In this document: positions 53,674-62,034 of the stretch, one piece after another
Layout: the number at the start of each line of letters is the position of its first letter
How positions within the stretch are numbered: position 1 is the stretch's first letter
Assembly (NCBI RefSeq): GCF_013113735.1
Contig: NZ_CP053346.1
Location: 3,300,001 to 3,364,000, forward strand
Source of the DNA: Sphingomonas sp. AP4-R1
GTDB taxonomy: Bacteria > Pseudomonadota > Alphaproteobacteria > Sphingomonadales > Sphingomonadaceae
DNA length: 64,000 nt
Direction: 5' to 3'
Translations under genes and position numbers: made by a program
The notes under the pieces: generated by a model
The model's input: the letters and a program-made list of their open reading frames with translations, nothing else
What the model was told of the DNA's origin: nothing
Database searches by the model: none

Positions 53674-53805
53674 ATGATTGGGGGCTGGCCCTTCGTGATC
53701 GCGGCTTATGCCGTCGCGATCCTGGCGACTGTGGGGCTCGTCGGCTGGTCGTGGCGGTCGCTGCGTCAGGCCGAGGCGCGCGCGGAGCGGCTGCGCGACC
53801 GGTGA
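53674..53805 (+). CDS. ccmD: Haem exporter protein CcmD
   Basis: This 43-residue single-helix protein (MIGGWPFVIAAYAVAILATV, then a basic tail WSWRSLRQAEARAERLRDR) has the size and helix-plus-Arg-tail of CcmD. It helps release holo-CcmE from CcmC. Its TGA overlaps the next ATG. The position between ccmC and ccmE is the family norm. Confidence 0.92.
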   Translation: MIGGWPFVIAAYAVAILATVGLVGWSWRSLRQAEARAERLRDR

Positions 53806-54272
53806 TGGCAACAGGAATGAAGGCCAAGCATCAGCGCCTGACGCTGACCCTGCTCGCAGTCGCGGCACTGATCGGTGCGGCGCTGCTCGCCATGTCCGCG
53901 CTCAAGGATCAGGCCGCCTATTTCTACACGCCGAGCGATGCGGCGCGCGATCATGTCGCGCCCGGCCGTGCCGTGCGTCTGGGCGGAATGGTCACCAAGG
54001 GCTCGATCAAGAAACTGCCCGACGGCGTGACGATCACCTTCCTCGTCACCGACAATGCGGCGACCGTGCCGGTGCGTTTCTCCGGCATCGTGCCGGCTCT
54101 GTTCAAGGAAGGATCGGGCGTGGTGGCGGACGGACGCTTCGATGCGAGCGGCCTGTTCGTGGCGGACCAGATCCTCGCCAAGCATGACGAGCGCTACATG
54201 CCGCCGCAGGTGGCGGGCGCGATGCACAAGAGCGGCAGCTTGGAAGCGGACGAGAAGGCCAAGGCGCGATGA
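53805..54272 (+). CDS. ccmE: Cytochrome c maturation haem chaperone CcmE
   Basis: This 155-residue periplasmic chaperone has an N-terminal anchor (LTLTLLAVAALIGAALLAM) and a beta-barrel OB fold (AYFYTPSDAA, VRLGGMVTKGSIKK, VTITFLVTDNAATVPV). The haem-binding site LAKHDERYMPPQ holds the His that bonds haem covalently. It hands haem to CcmF. The start at 53805 overlaps the ccmD stop; ATG 53817 (MKAKHQR) is an alternative. It overlaps ccmF by four bases. Confidence 0.95.
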   Translation: MATGMKAKHQRLTLTLLAVAALIGAALLAMSALKDQAAYFYTPSDAARDHVAPGRAVRLGGMVTKGSIKKLPDGVTITFLVTDNAATVPVRFSGIVPALFKEGSGVVADGRFDASGLFVADQILAKHDERYMPPQVAGAMHKSGSLEADEKAKAR

Positions 54273-56299
54273 TCGCGGAGGCCGGCCTTGTCGCGCTGTG
54301 GCTGGGGGCGGCGCTCTGCGCGCTGCAACTGGTGCTGGTGGTCCTCGCACTTAAAACCCCGTTCGTGCTGAGCGAAGTCGAAGCACGGGAAGCAAGCGCG
54401 CCGCCTGCAGCACGTCCTTCGACTTCGCTCAGGACGAACGGGGAAGGGAACGAGGCGGGCGAGACGTGGCGCGCGCTTTCGTCCGCCATCCGTCCGGTCG
54501 CGGTCGCGCAGGGGCTGCTCACCTGTCTCGCCTTTGCGCTGCTGATCCTGCTGTTCGTGCGTGTCGATCTGTCGGTGCTGCTGGTCGCGCAGAACGATCA
54601 TAGCGAGAAGCCCTTCCTCTATCGCTTCGCCGCCTCGTGGGGGAATCACGAGGGATCGATGCTGATGTGGGTGTCGATCCTGTCGATCGCGGGCGCGGCT
54701 GTGGCCGTGCTGGAGCGGCGGCTGAACGAGCGCACATTGGTCGCCACGCTGGGCGGGCAGGCGGCGATCGGCCTGGGCTTTTACGCCTTCCTGCTCTTCG
54801 CCTCGAACCCGTTCGCGCGGCTGACGCCGCCGGCGATGGAAGGGCAGGGGCTCAATCCCTTGCTGCAGGATCCCGGCCTCGCCTTCCATCCGCCGACGCT
54901 TTATCTCGGCTATGTCGGCCTTTCGGTCGCTTTCTCCTTCGCGATCGGCGCGCTGGTGACGCGCGATGTCGGCCCGGCCTTCGCCCGTGCGATGCGGCCG
55001 TGGGTTCTGGGCGCGTGGATCTTCCTGACGATCGGCATCACCGCCGGCAGCTATTGGGCCTATTACGAACTGGGCTGGGGCGGCTGGTGGTTCTGGGATC
55101 CGGTCGAGAATGCCTCGCTGATGCCGTGGCTGGCGGCGACGGCTCTGCTCCATTCGGTGACGGTTCTGGCGACGCGCGACGGGCTGCGCGCGTGGACGGT
55201 GATGCTGGGCGTCGTTGCCTTTTCCATGAGCATGGTCGGCACGTTCCTCGTCCGATCAGGCATCCTGACGAGCGTGCATGCGTTCGCGGTCGATCCGCGC
55301 CGGGGCAGTTTCCTGCTGGCCTTGCTGGCCCTCTATATCGGCGGCGCGCTGGCCCTGTTCGCGCTGCGCGTGGGCACGGTGCGCGAGGGATCGCGCTTCG
55401 ATGCGCTGAGCCGCGAGGGCAGCCTCGTCCTCAACAATCTGCTGCTGACGGTGATCCTCGGCATCGTGCTGGTCGGCACGCTCTATCCGCTGATCCTCGA
55501 GGGCGTGACGGGCGAGAAGCTCTCGGTCGGCCCGCCTTATTTCAATAGCGCCGCAGGGCCGCTGGCGCTGATCCTCGGCGTGGTGATGGTGGCCGGGCCG
55601 CTGATGCGCTGGCGGCGGGAAGAGGTGAAGCCGTTGCTGCGGCGCCTCGCTCCCGCGGCGGCGCTCGTTCTGATCGCGCTGGTGGTGATCAAGGTGACGG
55701 CGCCCGCGATCGGCATCCTGCCCTTGCTCGGTCTCGGCTTGTCGTTCGGCATCATGCTGGGTTCGATCGAGCCGCTGATCGGGCGCAACCTGCGCCGCAC
55801 GCCGCTCTTCACCTGGGGCATGGTGATCGCGCATTTCGGCATCGGCGTCGCGCTGGCGGGCATGGCCTGCGACAGCGCCTTCACCGCCGAACGGCTGGTG
55901 GCGGCGTCCGTGGGCGACAGGGTTCAGGTCGGCCCGTGGCAGGTGACGCTCAAGGCGGTGACGCCCGGCTTCGGCCCCAACTGGACCTCGATGGACGCCA
56001 CGCTGGAAGCGGCGCGGGGCGGCGCTCCCGTCACATTGCTCCCGCAGGCGCGCTATTATTGGGCGCCGCCGACCGAGACGAGCGAGAGCGCGATCCTGAC
56101 GGCGTGGAACGGCCAGCTTTATACGGTGCTGGGCAGCCAGGCCGAGGACGGGCGCTGGCAGCTGCGCTTGTGGTGGAAGCCGTTCGTCACATTGATCTGG
56201 GCCGGTGGCGGGCTGGTGGCGCTGGGCGGCGCGCTCGCCCTGATCGGCCGCGTGCTGCGCGAGCGGCGCTCGGCGAAGAACCGGGAGGCCACCGCATGA
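54269..56299 (+). CDS. ccmF: Haem lyase CcmF carrying an in-frame repeat insertion
   Basis: This 676-residue, ~15-helix protein attaches haem to apocytochromes. The WGGWWFWDPVENASLMPWL motif and flanking His residues are intact. Residues ~30-58, in the loop between helices 1 and 2, are encoded by an 87-bp family-A palindromic repeat. It reads TPFVLSEVEAREAS...ARPSTSLRTNGE, without stop and a multiple of three. The rest of the protein looks normal, so it is probably functional. Coupled to ccmE and ccmG by 4-base overlaps. Confidence 0.95.
   Translation: MIAEAGLVALWLGAALCALQLVLVVLALKTPFVLSEVEAREASAPPAARPSTSLRTNGEGNEAGETWRALSSAIRPVAVAQGLLTCLAFALLILLFVRVDLSVLLVAQNDHSEKPFLYRFAASWGNHEGSMLMWVSILSIAGAAVAVLERRLNERTLVATLGGQAAIGLGFYAFLLFASNPFARLTPPAMEGQGLNPLLQDPGLAFHPPTLYLGYVGLSVAFSFAIGALVTRDVGPAFARAMRPWVLGAWIFLTIGITAGSYWAYYELGWGGWWFWDPVENASLMPWLAATALLHSVTVLATRDGLRAWTVMLGVVAFSMSMVGTFLVRSGILTSVHAFAVDPRRGSFLLALLALYIGGALALFALRVGTVREGSRFDALSREGSLVLNNLLLTVILGIVLVGTLYPLILEGVTGEKLSVGPPYFNSAAGPLALILGVVMVAGPLMRWRREEVKPLLRRLAPAAALVLIALVVIKVTAPAIGILPLLGLGLSFGIMLGSIEPLIGRNLRRTPLFTWGMVIAHFGIGVALAGMACDSAFTAERLVAASVGDRVQVGPWQVTLKAVTPGFGPNWTSMDATLEAARGGAPVTLLPQARYYWAPPTETSESAILTAWNGQLYTVLGSQAEDGRWQLRLWWKPFVTLIWAGGGLVALGGALALIGRVLRERRSAKNREATA
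54357..54443. repeat. Palindromic repeat, family A, in frame inside ccmF (copy 9)
   Basis: Exactly 87 bp, with arms CCCCGTTCGTGCTGAGCGAA and TTCGCTCAGGACGAACGGGG as in the intergenic copies. It adds 29 codons to ccmF without a stop or frameshift. Confidence 0.93.
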
Positions 56300-56847
56300 G
56301 CGCCGCGCCATCCCCCGCGCGGCGGCCGTGGCTGCTGTGGGTGCCGCTGATCGGCTTCATCCTGCTCGCGACGATCTTCATCATCGGCCTGCGCAAGCCC
56401 GACGATCCCACGATCACCTCGAAGATGATCGGCCGGCCGATGCCGGCCTTCGCGCTGCCGGCGGCCACCTCGGGCGTGGACGGGCTGACCAGCGCCGATC
56501 TCGCCACCGGCACGCCGCATCTCGTCAACATTTTCGCCAGCTGGTGCGTGCCCTGCGCGGGCGAAGCGCCGCAACTGGAGATCCTCGCCAAGAACAAGGT
56601 GCCGATCGTCGGCATCGCGATCCGTGACCGGCCGGACGACGTGGCGGGCTTCCTCGCGCGCTACGGCAATCCCTATGCGCGCATCGGCAGCGACACGACC
56701 AGCAAGGTGCAGATCGCGATCGGCTCGTCGGGCGTGCCGGAGACGTTCGTGGTGGACGGCAAGGGCGTGATCCGGATGCAGAAGATCGGGCCGATCATGC
56801 CCGAGGATCTGCCCGGCGTGCAGGCCGCGCTGGAGGCGGCACGATGA
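56296..56847 (+). CDS. ccmG: Thiol:disulfide oxidoreductase DsbE/CcmG
   Basis: This 183-residue membrane-anchored thioredoxin-like protein has a helix (WLLWVPLIGFILLATIFIIG) followed by a periplasmic domain with the reducing CVPC site in FASWCVPCAGEAP. The cis-Pro is in SGVPETFVVD. It keeps the CXXCH cysteines of apocytochrome c reduced for haem attachment. Overlaps ccmF and ccmH by four bases each. Confidence 0.95.
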   Translation: MSAAPSPARRPWLLWVPLIGFILLATIFIIGLRKPDDPTITSKMIGRPMPAFALPAATSGVDGLTSADLATGTPHLVNIFASWCVPCAGEAPQLEILAKNKVPIVGIAIRDRPDDVAGFLARYGNPYARIGSDTTSKVQIAIGSSGVPETFVVDGKGVIRMQKIGPIMPEDLPGVQAALEAAR

Positions 56848-57398
56848 GCTTTTCCGTTCGATCCCATTCCGAACCCGTTCGCTTCGAGCGGAGATCGAGC
56901 TTGTCGAGATCGCAGTCGAGAAGGGTTGCGGGGCGTTCTCGACGATCGCTTCTCGACAAGCTCGAAGTGGCTCGAACCAACCGGATATGTGGCTGGGCGG
57001 CATTGGCCACAGTGTCGCTCGCCATCGTCACTCCCGTCTTCGCCGCCAGCACGATGCCCACCGCGCCGCTCGCCAACGTCCAGCTGCCCGATCCCGCGCA
57101 GGAGGCCAAGGCCAAGGCGCTGATGGAGACTTTGCGCTGCCTCGTCTGCCAGGGGCAGTCGATCGCGGACAGCAACGCCGATCTCGCGGCCGACATGCGC
57201 AGCCTCGTGCGCCAGCGCATCCAGGCGGGCGAGAGCCCGGAGGCGGTGCGCGCCTGGCTGATCGAGCGCTATGGCAATTGGGTATCGTACAAGCCCCAGC
57301 TGGGCGCCGACACTGCGATCCTGTGGCTGGCGCCGCTGGTGCTGCTGGCGATCGGCGGCGTGATTGCACTCGGCAGCCTGAAGAGGCGGCGGCGATGA
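56844..57398 (+). CDS. ccmH: Cytochrome c maturation protein CcmH with repeat-derived N-terminus
   Basis: This 184-residue (if from ATG 56844) protein has the CcmH domain with LRCLVCQGQSIADSNADLA (the LRCxxC redox motif) and a C-terminal helix (ILWLAPLVLLAIGGVIALG). Residues ~10-46 come from a palindromic repeat and read as Arg/Ser-rich sequence before the signal helix ICGWAALATVSLAIVTPV. If GTG 56967 inside the repeat is the real start, the protein begins VARTNRICGW and has a normal signal peptide. The ATG overlaps the ccmG stop. It overlaps ccmI. Confidence 0.92.
   Translation: MSFSVRSHSEPVRFERRSSLSRSQSRRVAGRSRRSLLDKLEVARTNRICGWAALATVSLAIVTPVFAASTMPTAPLANVQLPDPAQEAKAKALMETLRCLVCQGQSIADSNADLAADMRSLVRQRIQAGESPEAVRAWLIERYGNWVSYKPQLGADTAILWLAPLVLLAIGGVIALGSLKRRRR
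56872..56982. repeat. Palindromic repeat, family F, at the 5' end of ccmH
   Basis: A 13-bp exact inverted pair GAGCTTGTCGAGA (56897-56909) and TCTCGACAAGCTC (56951-56963) lies within weaker outer arms CCGTTCGCTTCGAGC and GCTCGAACCAACCGG. About 111 bp, a multiple of three, with no stop in the ccmH frame. Confidence 0.8.
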
Positions 57399-58021
57399 AC
57401 GGGTGGGTGATCCTGGCGCTGCTCGCGGCCTTGCTCGGCGCGGGCCTGTGGGTCGTGATCCGGCCGGCGCGGATGGTGAGCGAGCTGATCGCGGCCGCCG
57501 TGCTGGTCGCGCTGGCGGGCTATGCCTGGCAGGGCAGCCCGATGCTGGCGGGCAAGCCCACCGGCCCGCGCGACAATCGGCCCGCGCCCGCCAACCTGTT
57601 CGGAGACGAGCGCGGCAAGTGGCTGGAGCAGGTGGGTGTCGACGCGCAGGCGCTGGACGCGGCCGACGGCCTGATCCGCAGCGGCGATCCGGCCTATGCG
57701 ATCGGCATATTGCGCGCTGCGCTGGAGCATCGGCCGAAGAGCGCGACGCTCTGGATCGGGCTGGGCAACGCCATTTCGCTCTATGCGGACGGGCTGGTGA
57801 CGCCGCCCGCGCGCTATGCCTTCCAGCATGCGTCGCAGCTGGCACCGCAGAGCCCGGCGCCGGCTTACTTCCTCGGCCTGTCACTCGCGCAGTCGGGCGA
57901 TCTGGACGGTGCCGAGCAGAGCTGGCGCGGGCTGCTGGCCAAAGCTCCGGCGGACGCCGCGTGGCGATCCGACGTGGAGCAGAAACTGGCCGCGATCGAT
58001 CGGGCGCGAAGTCTCCGCTGA
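57395..58021 (+). CDS. ccmI: Cytochrome c biogenesis TPR protein CcmI
   Basis: This 208-residue protein has two N-terminal helices (WVILALLAALLGAGLWVVI; ELIAAAVLVALAGYAW) and a periplasmic TPR domain (ADGLIRSGDPAYAIGILRAALEHRPKS... and PAYFLGLSLAQSGDLDGAEQSW). It binds apocytochrome c and brings it to CcmF/H. It ends the ccm operon. Shorter than CcmI of E. coli CcmH-type fusions but normal for sphingomonads. Confidence 0.9.
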   Translation: MNGWVILALLAALLGAGLWVVIRPARMVSELIAAAVLVALAGYAWQGSPMLAGKPTGPRDNRPAPANLFGDERGKWLEQVGVDAQALDAADGLIRSGDPAYAIGILRAALEHRPKSATLWIGLGNAISLYADGLVTPPARYAFQHASQLAPQSPAPAYFLGLSLAQSGDLDGAEQSWRGLLAKAPADAAWRSDVEQKLAAIDRARSLR

Positions 58022-58059
58022 AGACGGCTTAACATAGAGCAAGTCATTGGCGTTACGTA

Positions 58060-58902
58060 ATGATTTCGGAAGTGGGGCCTATTCAGACGGCCCAGTGCGC
58101 GCTACATCGAGCCGGTAATTCACCTCAGTCCGAGCGCCGCTCCATTGTCGATCCGCATAATGTGACCAACGCTCATCCACTTGGTGTCATCGGCCCGCTG
58201 GTCGATCGGCTGCGTCGTTCCGATACATTGTCCGAAACCGAGATTTCGGCGCTGGCGGGCGTGATCTCCGACGTGCGCGATTATGCGAACCGCGCCGTGG
58301 TGGCGCGGCCGCACGAGCATCTCGAAAAGAGCCAGCTGCTCATCTCGGGTCTGGTCGCCCGCCAGACCGAGCTGCCGAACGGCCGTCGCCAGATCCTGGC
58401 GATCCATGTGCCGGGCGATTTCCTCGATTTGCACGGCCTGCTGCTGAAGTCGCTCGACCATGAGGTGGTCACGCTCTCTCCGGCGCGTCTGGCCGAGGCG
58501 CCGCATCCCGTGCTGCGGGAGATGACGAGCGAGCATCCGCATCTCGCGCGCCTTTTGTGGTTCTCGACGATGGTGGATGCCGCCATTCACCGCGAATGGA
58601 TCGCGTCGCTGGGGCGCACCGCCGCGGGCCGGATCGCGCACCTGTTCTGCGAACTGCAGATCCGGCTGGAAGTGGTCGGGCTTGCCGACACGCACGAATT
58701 CGCGCTGCCGCTGACGCAGATCGATCTGGCCGATGCGACCGCGCTGACGCCGGTTCACGTGAATCGGACGTTGCGCCATCTGCGCGAAGGCGGGATCGTC
58801 GATTTCCGATCGGGCCATGTGTCGATCGGGGATCTCAACGCGCTGCGCCGCATCGCGGGCTTTAACCCAGATTATCTTTATCTGGAGCAGGAGCCGCGCT
58901 GA
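58060..58902 (+). CDS. Crp/Fnr-family transcription regulator
   Basis: This up to 280-residue protein has a cyclic-nucleotide-binding-like beta domain (SQLLISGLVARQTELPNGRRQILAIHVPGDFLDLH) and a C-terminal winged helix with the recognition helix LTPVHVNRTLRHLREGGIVDF. No Fnr-type N-terminal Cys cluster is present, so oxygen sensing by Fe-S is unlikely. Homologous sequence seems to begin near GTG 58162 (VTNAHPLGVI); the ATG at 58060 is kept because neither has a good ribosome site. Role at this locus unknown. Confidence 0.88.
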   Translation: MISEVGPIQTAQCALHRAGNSPQSERRSIVDPHNVTNAHPLGVIGPLVDRLRRSDTLSETEISALAGVISDVRDYANRAVVARPHEHLEKSQLLISGLVARQTELPNGRRQILAIHVPGDFLDLHGLLLKSLDHEVVTLSPARLAEAPHPVLREMTSEHPHLARLLWFSTMVDAAIHREWIASLGRTAAGRIAHLFCELQIRLEVVGLADTHEFALPLTQIDLADATALTPVHVNRTLRHLREGGIVDFRSGHVSIGDLNALRRIAGFNPDYLYLEQEPR

Positions 58903-58982
58903 TTTCCGCGGAATGCGCGAAAGGGCGCATGGTCCGACCGTATTGGCGCGTTGCTTCCTTGCCGGGTCGAACGAGCAGGATC

Positions 58983-59055
58983 CCCTCCTGCGAAAGCGGG
59001 AGCCCGGGTTGCAGGCGCTGCATTCGCTACGTTGCGCTCCTGCGTCTGCGGGCGC
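58983..59055. repeat. Palindromic repeat, family B (copy 5, diverged)
   Basis: CCCTCCTGCGAAAGCGGGAG and CGCTCCTGCGTCTGCGGGCG hairpins around GCCCGGGTTGCAGG. It lies between the Crp/Fnr gene and the PHO box. Confidence 0.75.
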
Positions 59056-59087
59056 GCGCGATCACGAACCGCCGCAAGACATGGTGA

Positions 59088-59105
59088 TTGTCACGTATTT
59101 GTCAT
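59088..59105 (+). promoter_or_regulatory. PHO box upstream of pstS
   Basis: TTGTCAC-GTAT-TTGTCAT is the classic PhoB site: two 7-bp direct repeats close to CTGTCAT with a 4-base spacer (11-bp period). It ends 83 bases before the pstS ATG, a proper place for PhoB activation when phosphate is low. Confidence 0.85.
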
Positions 59106-59188
59106 AAATTGGACCCAGAGCGGTCGTCACGGGCCGATATCCCATCCGCCCCGGTTGCCGCCGCAGCCGCCATTTTTCAGGAGACGCC

Positions 59189-60235
59189 ATGCTGCCGACG
59201 CGCCTGTGTTCGCTCGCCGCTCTGTTGCTGGCGACGATGCTGTGCGCGGCCGCGAGCGCCGTGACCATCGCGGGCGCCGGCGCCACCTTTCCCGCGCCGG
59301 CTTATGCGAAATGGGCCGAGGCCTATCGCGCGGAAAGCGGCGTGAGCCTCAATTATCAGGCGATCGGATCGGGTGGCGGCATCAAGCAGGTGAAGGCGCG
59401 CACGGTGGCGTTCGGCGCGACCGACAAGCCGCTGAAGCCGCACGAACTGGCCAAGGCCGGCCTCTATCAATTCCCGACTTTGACGGGCGGCATCGTGCCG
59501 ATCATCAATCTGCCCGGCGCGCGGCCGGGGCAGATCCGGCTGAGCGCCGAGGTGTTGGCGGGCATTTATCTGGGTAATATCCGCCGCTGGAATGCGCCGC
59601 CGATCGCGTCGCTGAACCCGCGCCTGCATCTGCCCAACCTGCCGATCACCGTGGTCCACCGTTCGGACGGATCGGGCACCACCTTCCTGTTCACCTCCTA
59701 TCTCGCGGCGCGCAGCAAGGACTGGTCGACGCAGGTGGGCGCGAGCGACGCGGTCGCCTGGCCCACCGGGCTCGGAGGCAAGGGCAATGACGGCGTCTCC
59801 GCCTTCGTGAAGCAGACGAAGGGCGCGATCGGCTATGTCGAATATGCTTATGCCAAGCAGAATGGATCGGTCGTCGTCTCGCTGCAGAATCGCGCGGGGC
59901 GCTTCGTGATGCCGACGGCCGCCACCTTCGCCTCGGCGGCGGCGAGCGCGAACTGGCTGCGCAGCCCCGGCAATTACGTGCTGCTGCTGGACGAGCCCGC
60001 CGTGGATGCGTGGCCGATCGTGGGCGCCACCTTCATCCTCGTGCCGCGCCGCCCGAGCGATCCGGATGGCGTGCGCGAGGCGTTGCGCTTCTTCGCCTGG
60101 GCCTATCGCAAGGGCGATGCGATGGCCAAGGCCATGGACTTCGTGCCGATCCCCACCGCCATCCAGACGCTGTTGATCCGCCAGTGGTCCCGCGTCGTGA
60201 GCGTGGACGGCAAGCCGGTGTTCGGGGCGCGCTGA
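59189..60235 (+). CDS. pstS: Phosphate ABC transporter substrate-binding protein PstS
   Basis: This 348-residue periplasmic protein has a signal peptide (MLPTRLCSLAALLLATMLCAAASA) and starts AVTIAGAGATFPAPAYAKW, the phosphate-binding N-terminus of PstS. AIGSGGGIKQV, FGATDKPLKP and VVHRSDGSGTTFLFTSYL line the ligand site. AGGAG precedes the ATG. Under a PHO box, it is the first gene of pstSCAB. The stop overlaps the pstC ATG (TGATG). Confidence 0.97.
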   Translation: MLPTRLCSLAALLLATMLCAAASAVTIAGAGATFPAPAYAKWAEAYRAESGVSLNYQAIGSGGGIKQVKARTVAFGATDKPLKPHELAKAGLYQFPTLTGGIVPIINLPGARPGQIRLSAEVLAGIYLGNIRRWNAPPIASLNPRLHLPNLPITVVHRSDGSGTTFLFTSYLAARSKDWSTQVGASDAVAWPTGLGGKGNDGVSAFVKQTKGAIGYVEYAYAKQNGSVVVSLQNRAGRFVMPTAATFASAAASANWLRSPGNYVLLLDEPAVDAWPIVGATFILVPRRPSDPDGVREALRFFAWAYRKGDAMAKAMDFVPIPTAIQTLLIRQWSRVVSVDGKPVFGAR

Positions 60236-61182
60236 TGGCCAGTCTGTTCTCCACGGGTACGGTCACCGAGCGGCAGGGGGCGGGGGAAACCCTGTTCCGC
60301 TTCGCCTGCGCGGCGGCGGCGACTCTCCTCATGACGGCGCTCGCGGGCGTGGTCGTCAGCCTCGCCATCGGCGGCTGGCCGGCCTTCCGCGCCTTCGGTC
60401 CCGGCTTCCTGTTCACGGCAACCTGGAATCCGGTGACGGAGATCTATGGCGCGGCCGGGCCGATCGTGGGCACGATCGTGACCGCCGGAATCGCGTTGCT
60501 GTTCGCGCTGCCGCTGGCGCTGGGCGTGGCGATCTTCCTCGTGGAATTCTGTCCGGCGACGCTCGCGCCGCCCGTGGCGGTCGCGATCGAGCTGCTCGCG
60601 GGCATTCCCTCGATCGTCTACGGCATGTGGGGTCTGTTCGTGCTGGCACCGTGGTTTGCCGAGCATATCCAGTTGCCGATCGCGCTCTCCACCACGCCGG
60701 GCAGCTGGGCCGACGCCTTCTTCTCCGGCACGCCCAACGGCGCCAACATCTTCACCGCCTCGCTCGTGCTGGCGGTGATGATCCTGCCCTATATGGCGGC
60801 GGTGTTCCGCGAACTGTTCCTCACCGTGCCGGCGCAGGTGCGCGAGGCGGCGTACGGCCTCGGCTGCACGCCGCTGGAGGTGGTGCGATCGATCACGATC
60901 CCGTCGGTGAAGCGCAGCATGATCGGCGTGATCATGCTCGGTCTCGGCCGCGCGCTGGGCGAGACGATGGCCGTCACCTTCATCATCGGCAACGCGCATG
61001 CGATGCCGCGCTCGCTGTTCGACGGCGGCTCGACGATCGCCTCGACGATCGCCAACGAATTCACCGAAGCGACCGGCGTGCTGCATGAAGCCTCGCTGGT
61101 CGCGCTGGGGCTGATCCTGTTCCTGATGACCTTCGCCGTGCTCGCGCTGGCCCGCTTCCTGCTGCAGGGGAGCGAGCGCTGA
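60235..61182 (+). CDS. pstC: Phosphate ABC transporter permease PstC
   Basis: This 315-residue permease has about six helices, the IELLAGIPSIVYGMWGLFVL motif of Pst permeases and the EAAYGLGCTPLEVVRSITIPSVKR cytoplasmic loop that docks on PstB, followed by GRALGETMAVTFIIGN. It forms the membrane channel with PstA. Overlaps pstS and pstA by one base each, showing tight coupling. Confidence 0.97.
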   Translation: MASLFSTGTVTERQGAGETLFRFACAAAATLLMTALAGVVVSLAIGGWPAFRAFGPGFLFTATWNPVTEIYGAAGPIVGTIVTAGIALLFALPLALGVAIFLVEFCPATLAPPVAVAIELLAGIPSIVYGMWGLFVLAPWFAEHIQLPIALSTTPGSWADAFFSGTPNGANIFTASLVLAVMILPYMAAVFRELFLTVPAQVREAAYGLGCTPLEVVRSITIPSVKRSMIGVIMLGLGRALGETMAVTFIIGNAHAMPRSLFDGGSTIASTIANEFTEATGVLHEASLVALGLILFLMTFAVLALARFLLQGSER

Positions 61183-62024
61183 TGCAGTCGCGTGCGGCAC
61201 AGAGGAAGCTGGCGAACGGCATTTTCGTGGGTCTGTGCGGGCTCGCCACGGCGATCGCGCTCGCCTTCCTCGTGGCGATCCTGTGGACGCTGATCAGCAA
61301 GGGGCTGAGCGGGATCGGCGCTACGCTCTTCACGATCGATCAGCCGGCGCCGGGATCGAAGGGCGGCCTGCGCAACGCGATCGTCGGATCGCTGATCATG
61401 TGCGGGATGGGCATGGCGGCCGCGCTCGTCATTGGCATCCTCGCCGGCACATGGCTGGCCGAATATGCGGTGGGCACGAAGGCCGGCGCGATCGTGCGCT
61501 TCCTGAATGATGTGCTGCTGTCGGCCCCGTCCATCCTGATCGGCCTGTTCGTCTACGAGCTGCTGGTGGCGCCGTTCCAGGGCTTCTCCGGATATGCGGG
61601 CGCCGTCGCCCTGGCCTTCGTCGCCACGCCGATCGTGGTGCGAACGACCGAGGACATCCTCCTGCTCCAGCCGGCGGCGCTGCGCGAGGCGGGCATGGCG
61701 CTGGGCGCGGGCAGGGCGCTCGTGATCCGGCGGATCGTATGGCGTGCGGCACGCACTGGCCTGCTGACGGGCGGCCTGCTCGGCTTCGCGCGCATCAGCG
61801 GCGAGACGGCGCCTCTGCTGTTCACGTCGCTCGGCAATCAATTCTACAATGCCAATCCGTCGCAGCCGATGGCCAGCCTGCCGACCACCATCTTCCAGTT
61901 CGCGCTCTCGGCCTATGACGAGTGGCAGAACCTCGCCTGGGCCGGTGCGCTGCTGATTGCGGTGGCGGTGCTGGTCGTGAACATCATCGGGCGTATCCTG
62001 GCCCGCGAAAGCCATTTGTCGTGA
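61182..62024 (+). CDS. pstA: Phosphate ABC transporter permease PstA
   Basis: This 280-residue permease has about six helices, with [19 protein letters not shown] and the ATP-subunit docking loop [23 protein letters not shown], then [15 protein letters not shown]. It pairs with PstC. The spacing to pstB is ten bases. No defect seen. Confidence 0.96.
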   Translation: MQSRAAQRKLANGIFVGLCGLATAIALAFLVAILWTLISKGLSGIGATLFTIDQPAPGSKGGLRNAIVGSLIMCGMGMAAALVIGILAGTWLAEYAVGTKAGAIVRFLNDVLLSAPSILIGLFVYELLVAPFQGFSGYAGAVALAFVATPIVVRTTEDILLLQPAALREAGMALGAGRALVIRRIVWRAARTGLLTGGLLGFARISGETAPLLFTSLGNQFYNANPSQPMASLPTTIFQFALSAYDEWQNLAWAGALLIAVAVLVVNIIGRILARESHLS

Positions 62025-62034
62025 GCGATCCCGC

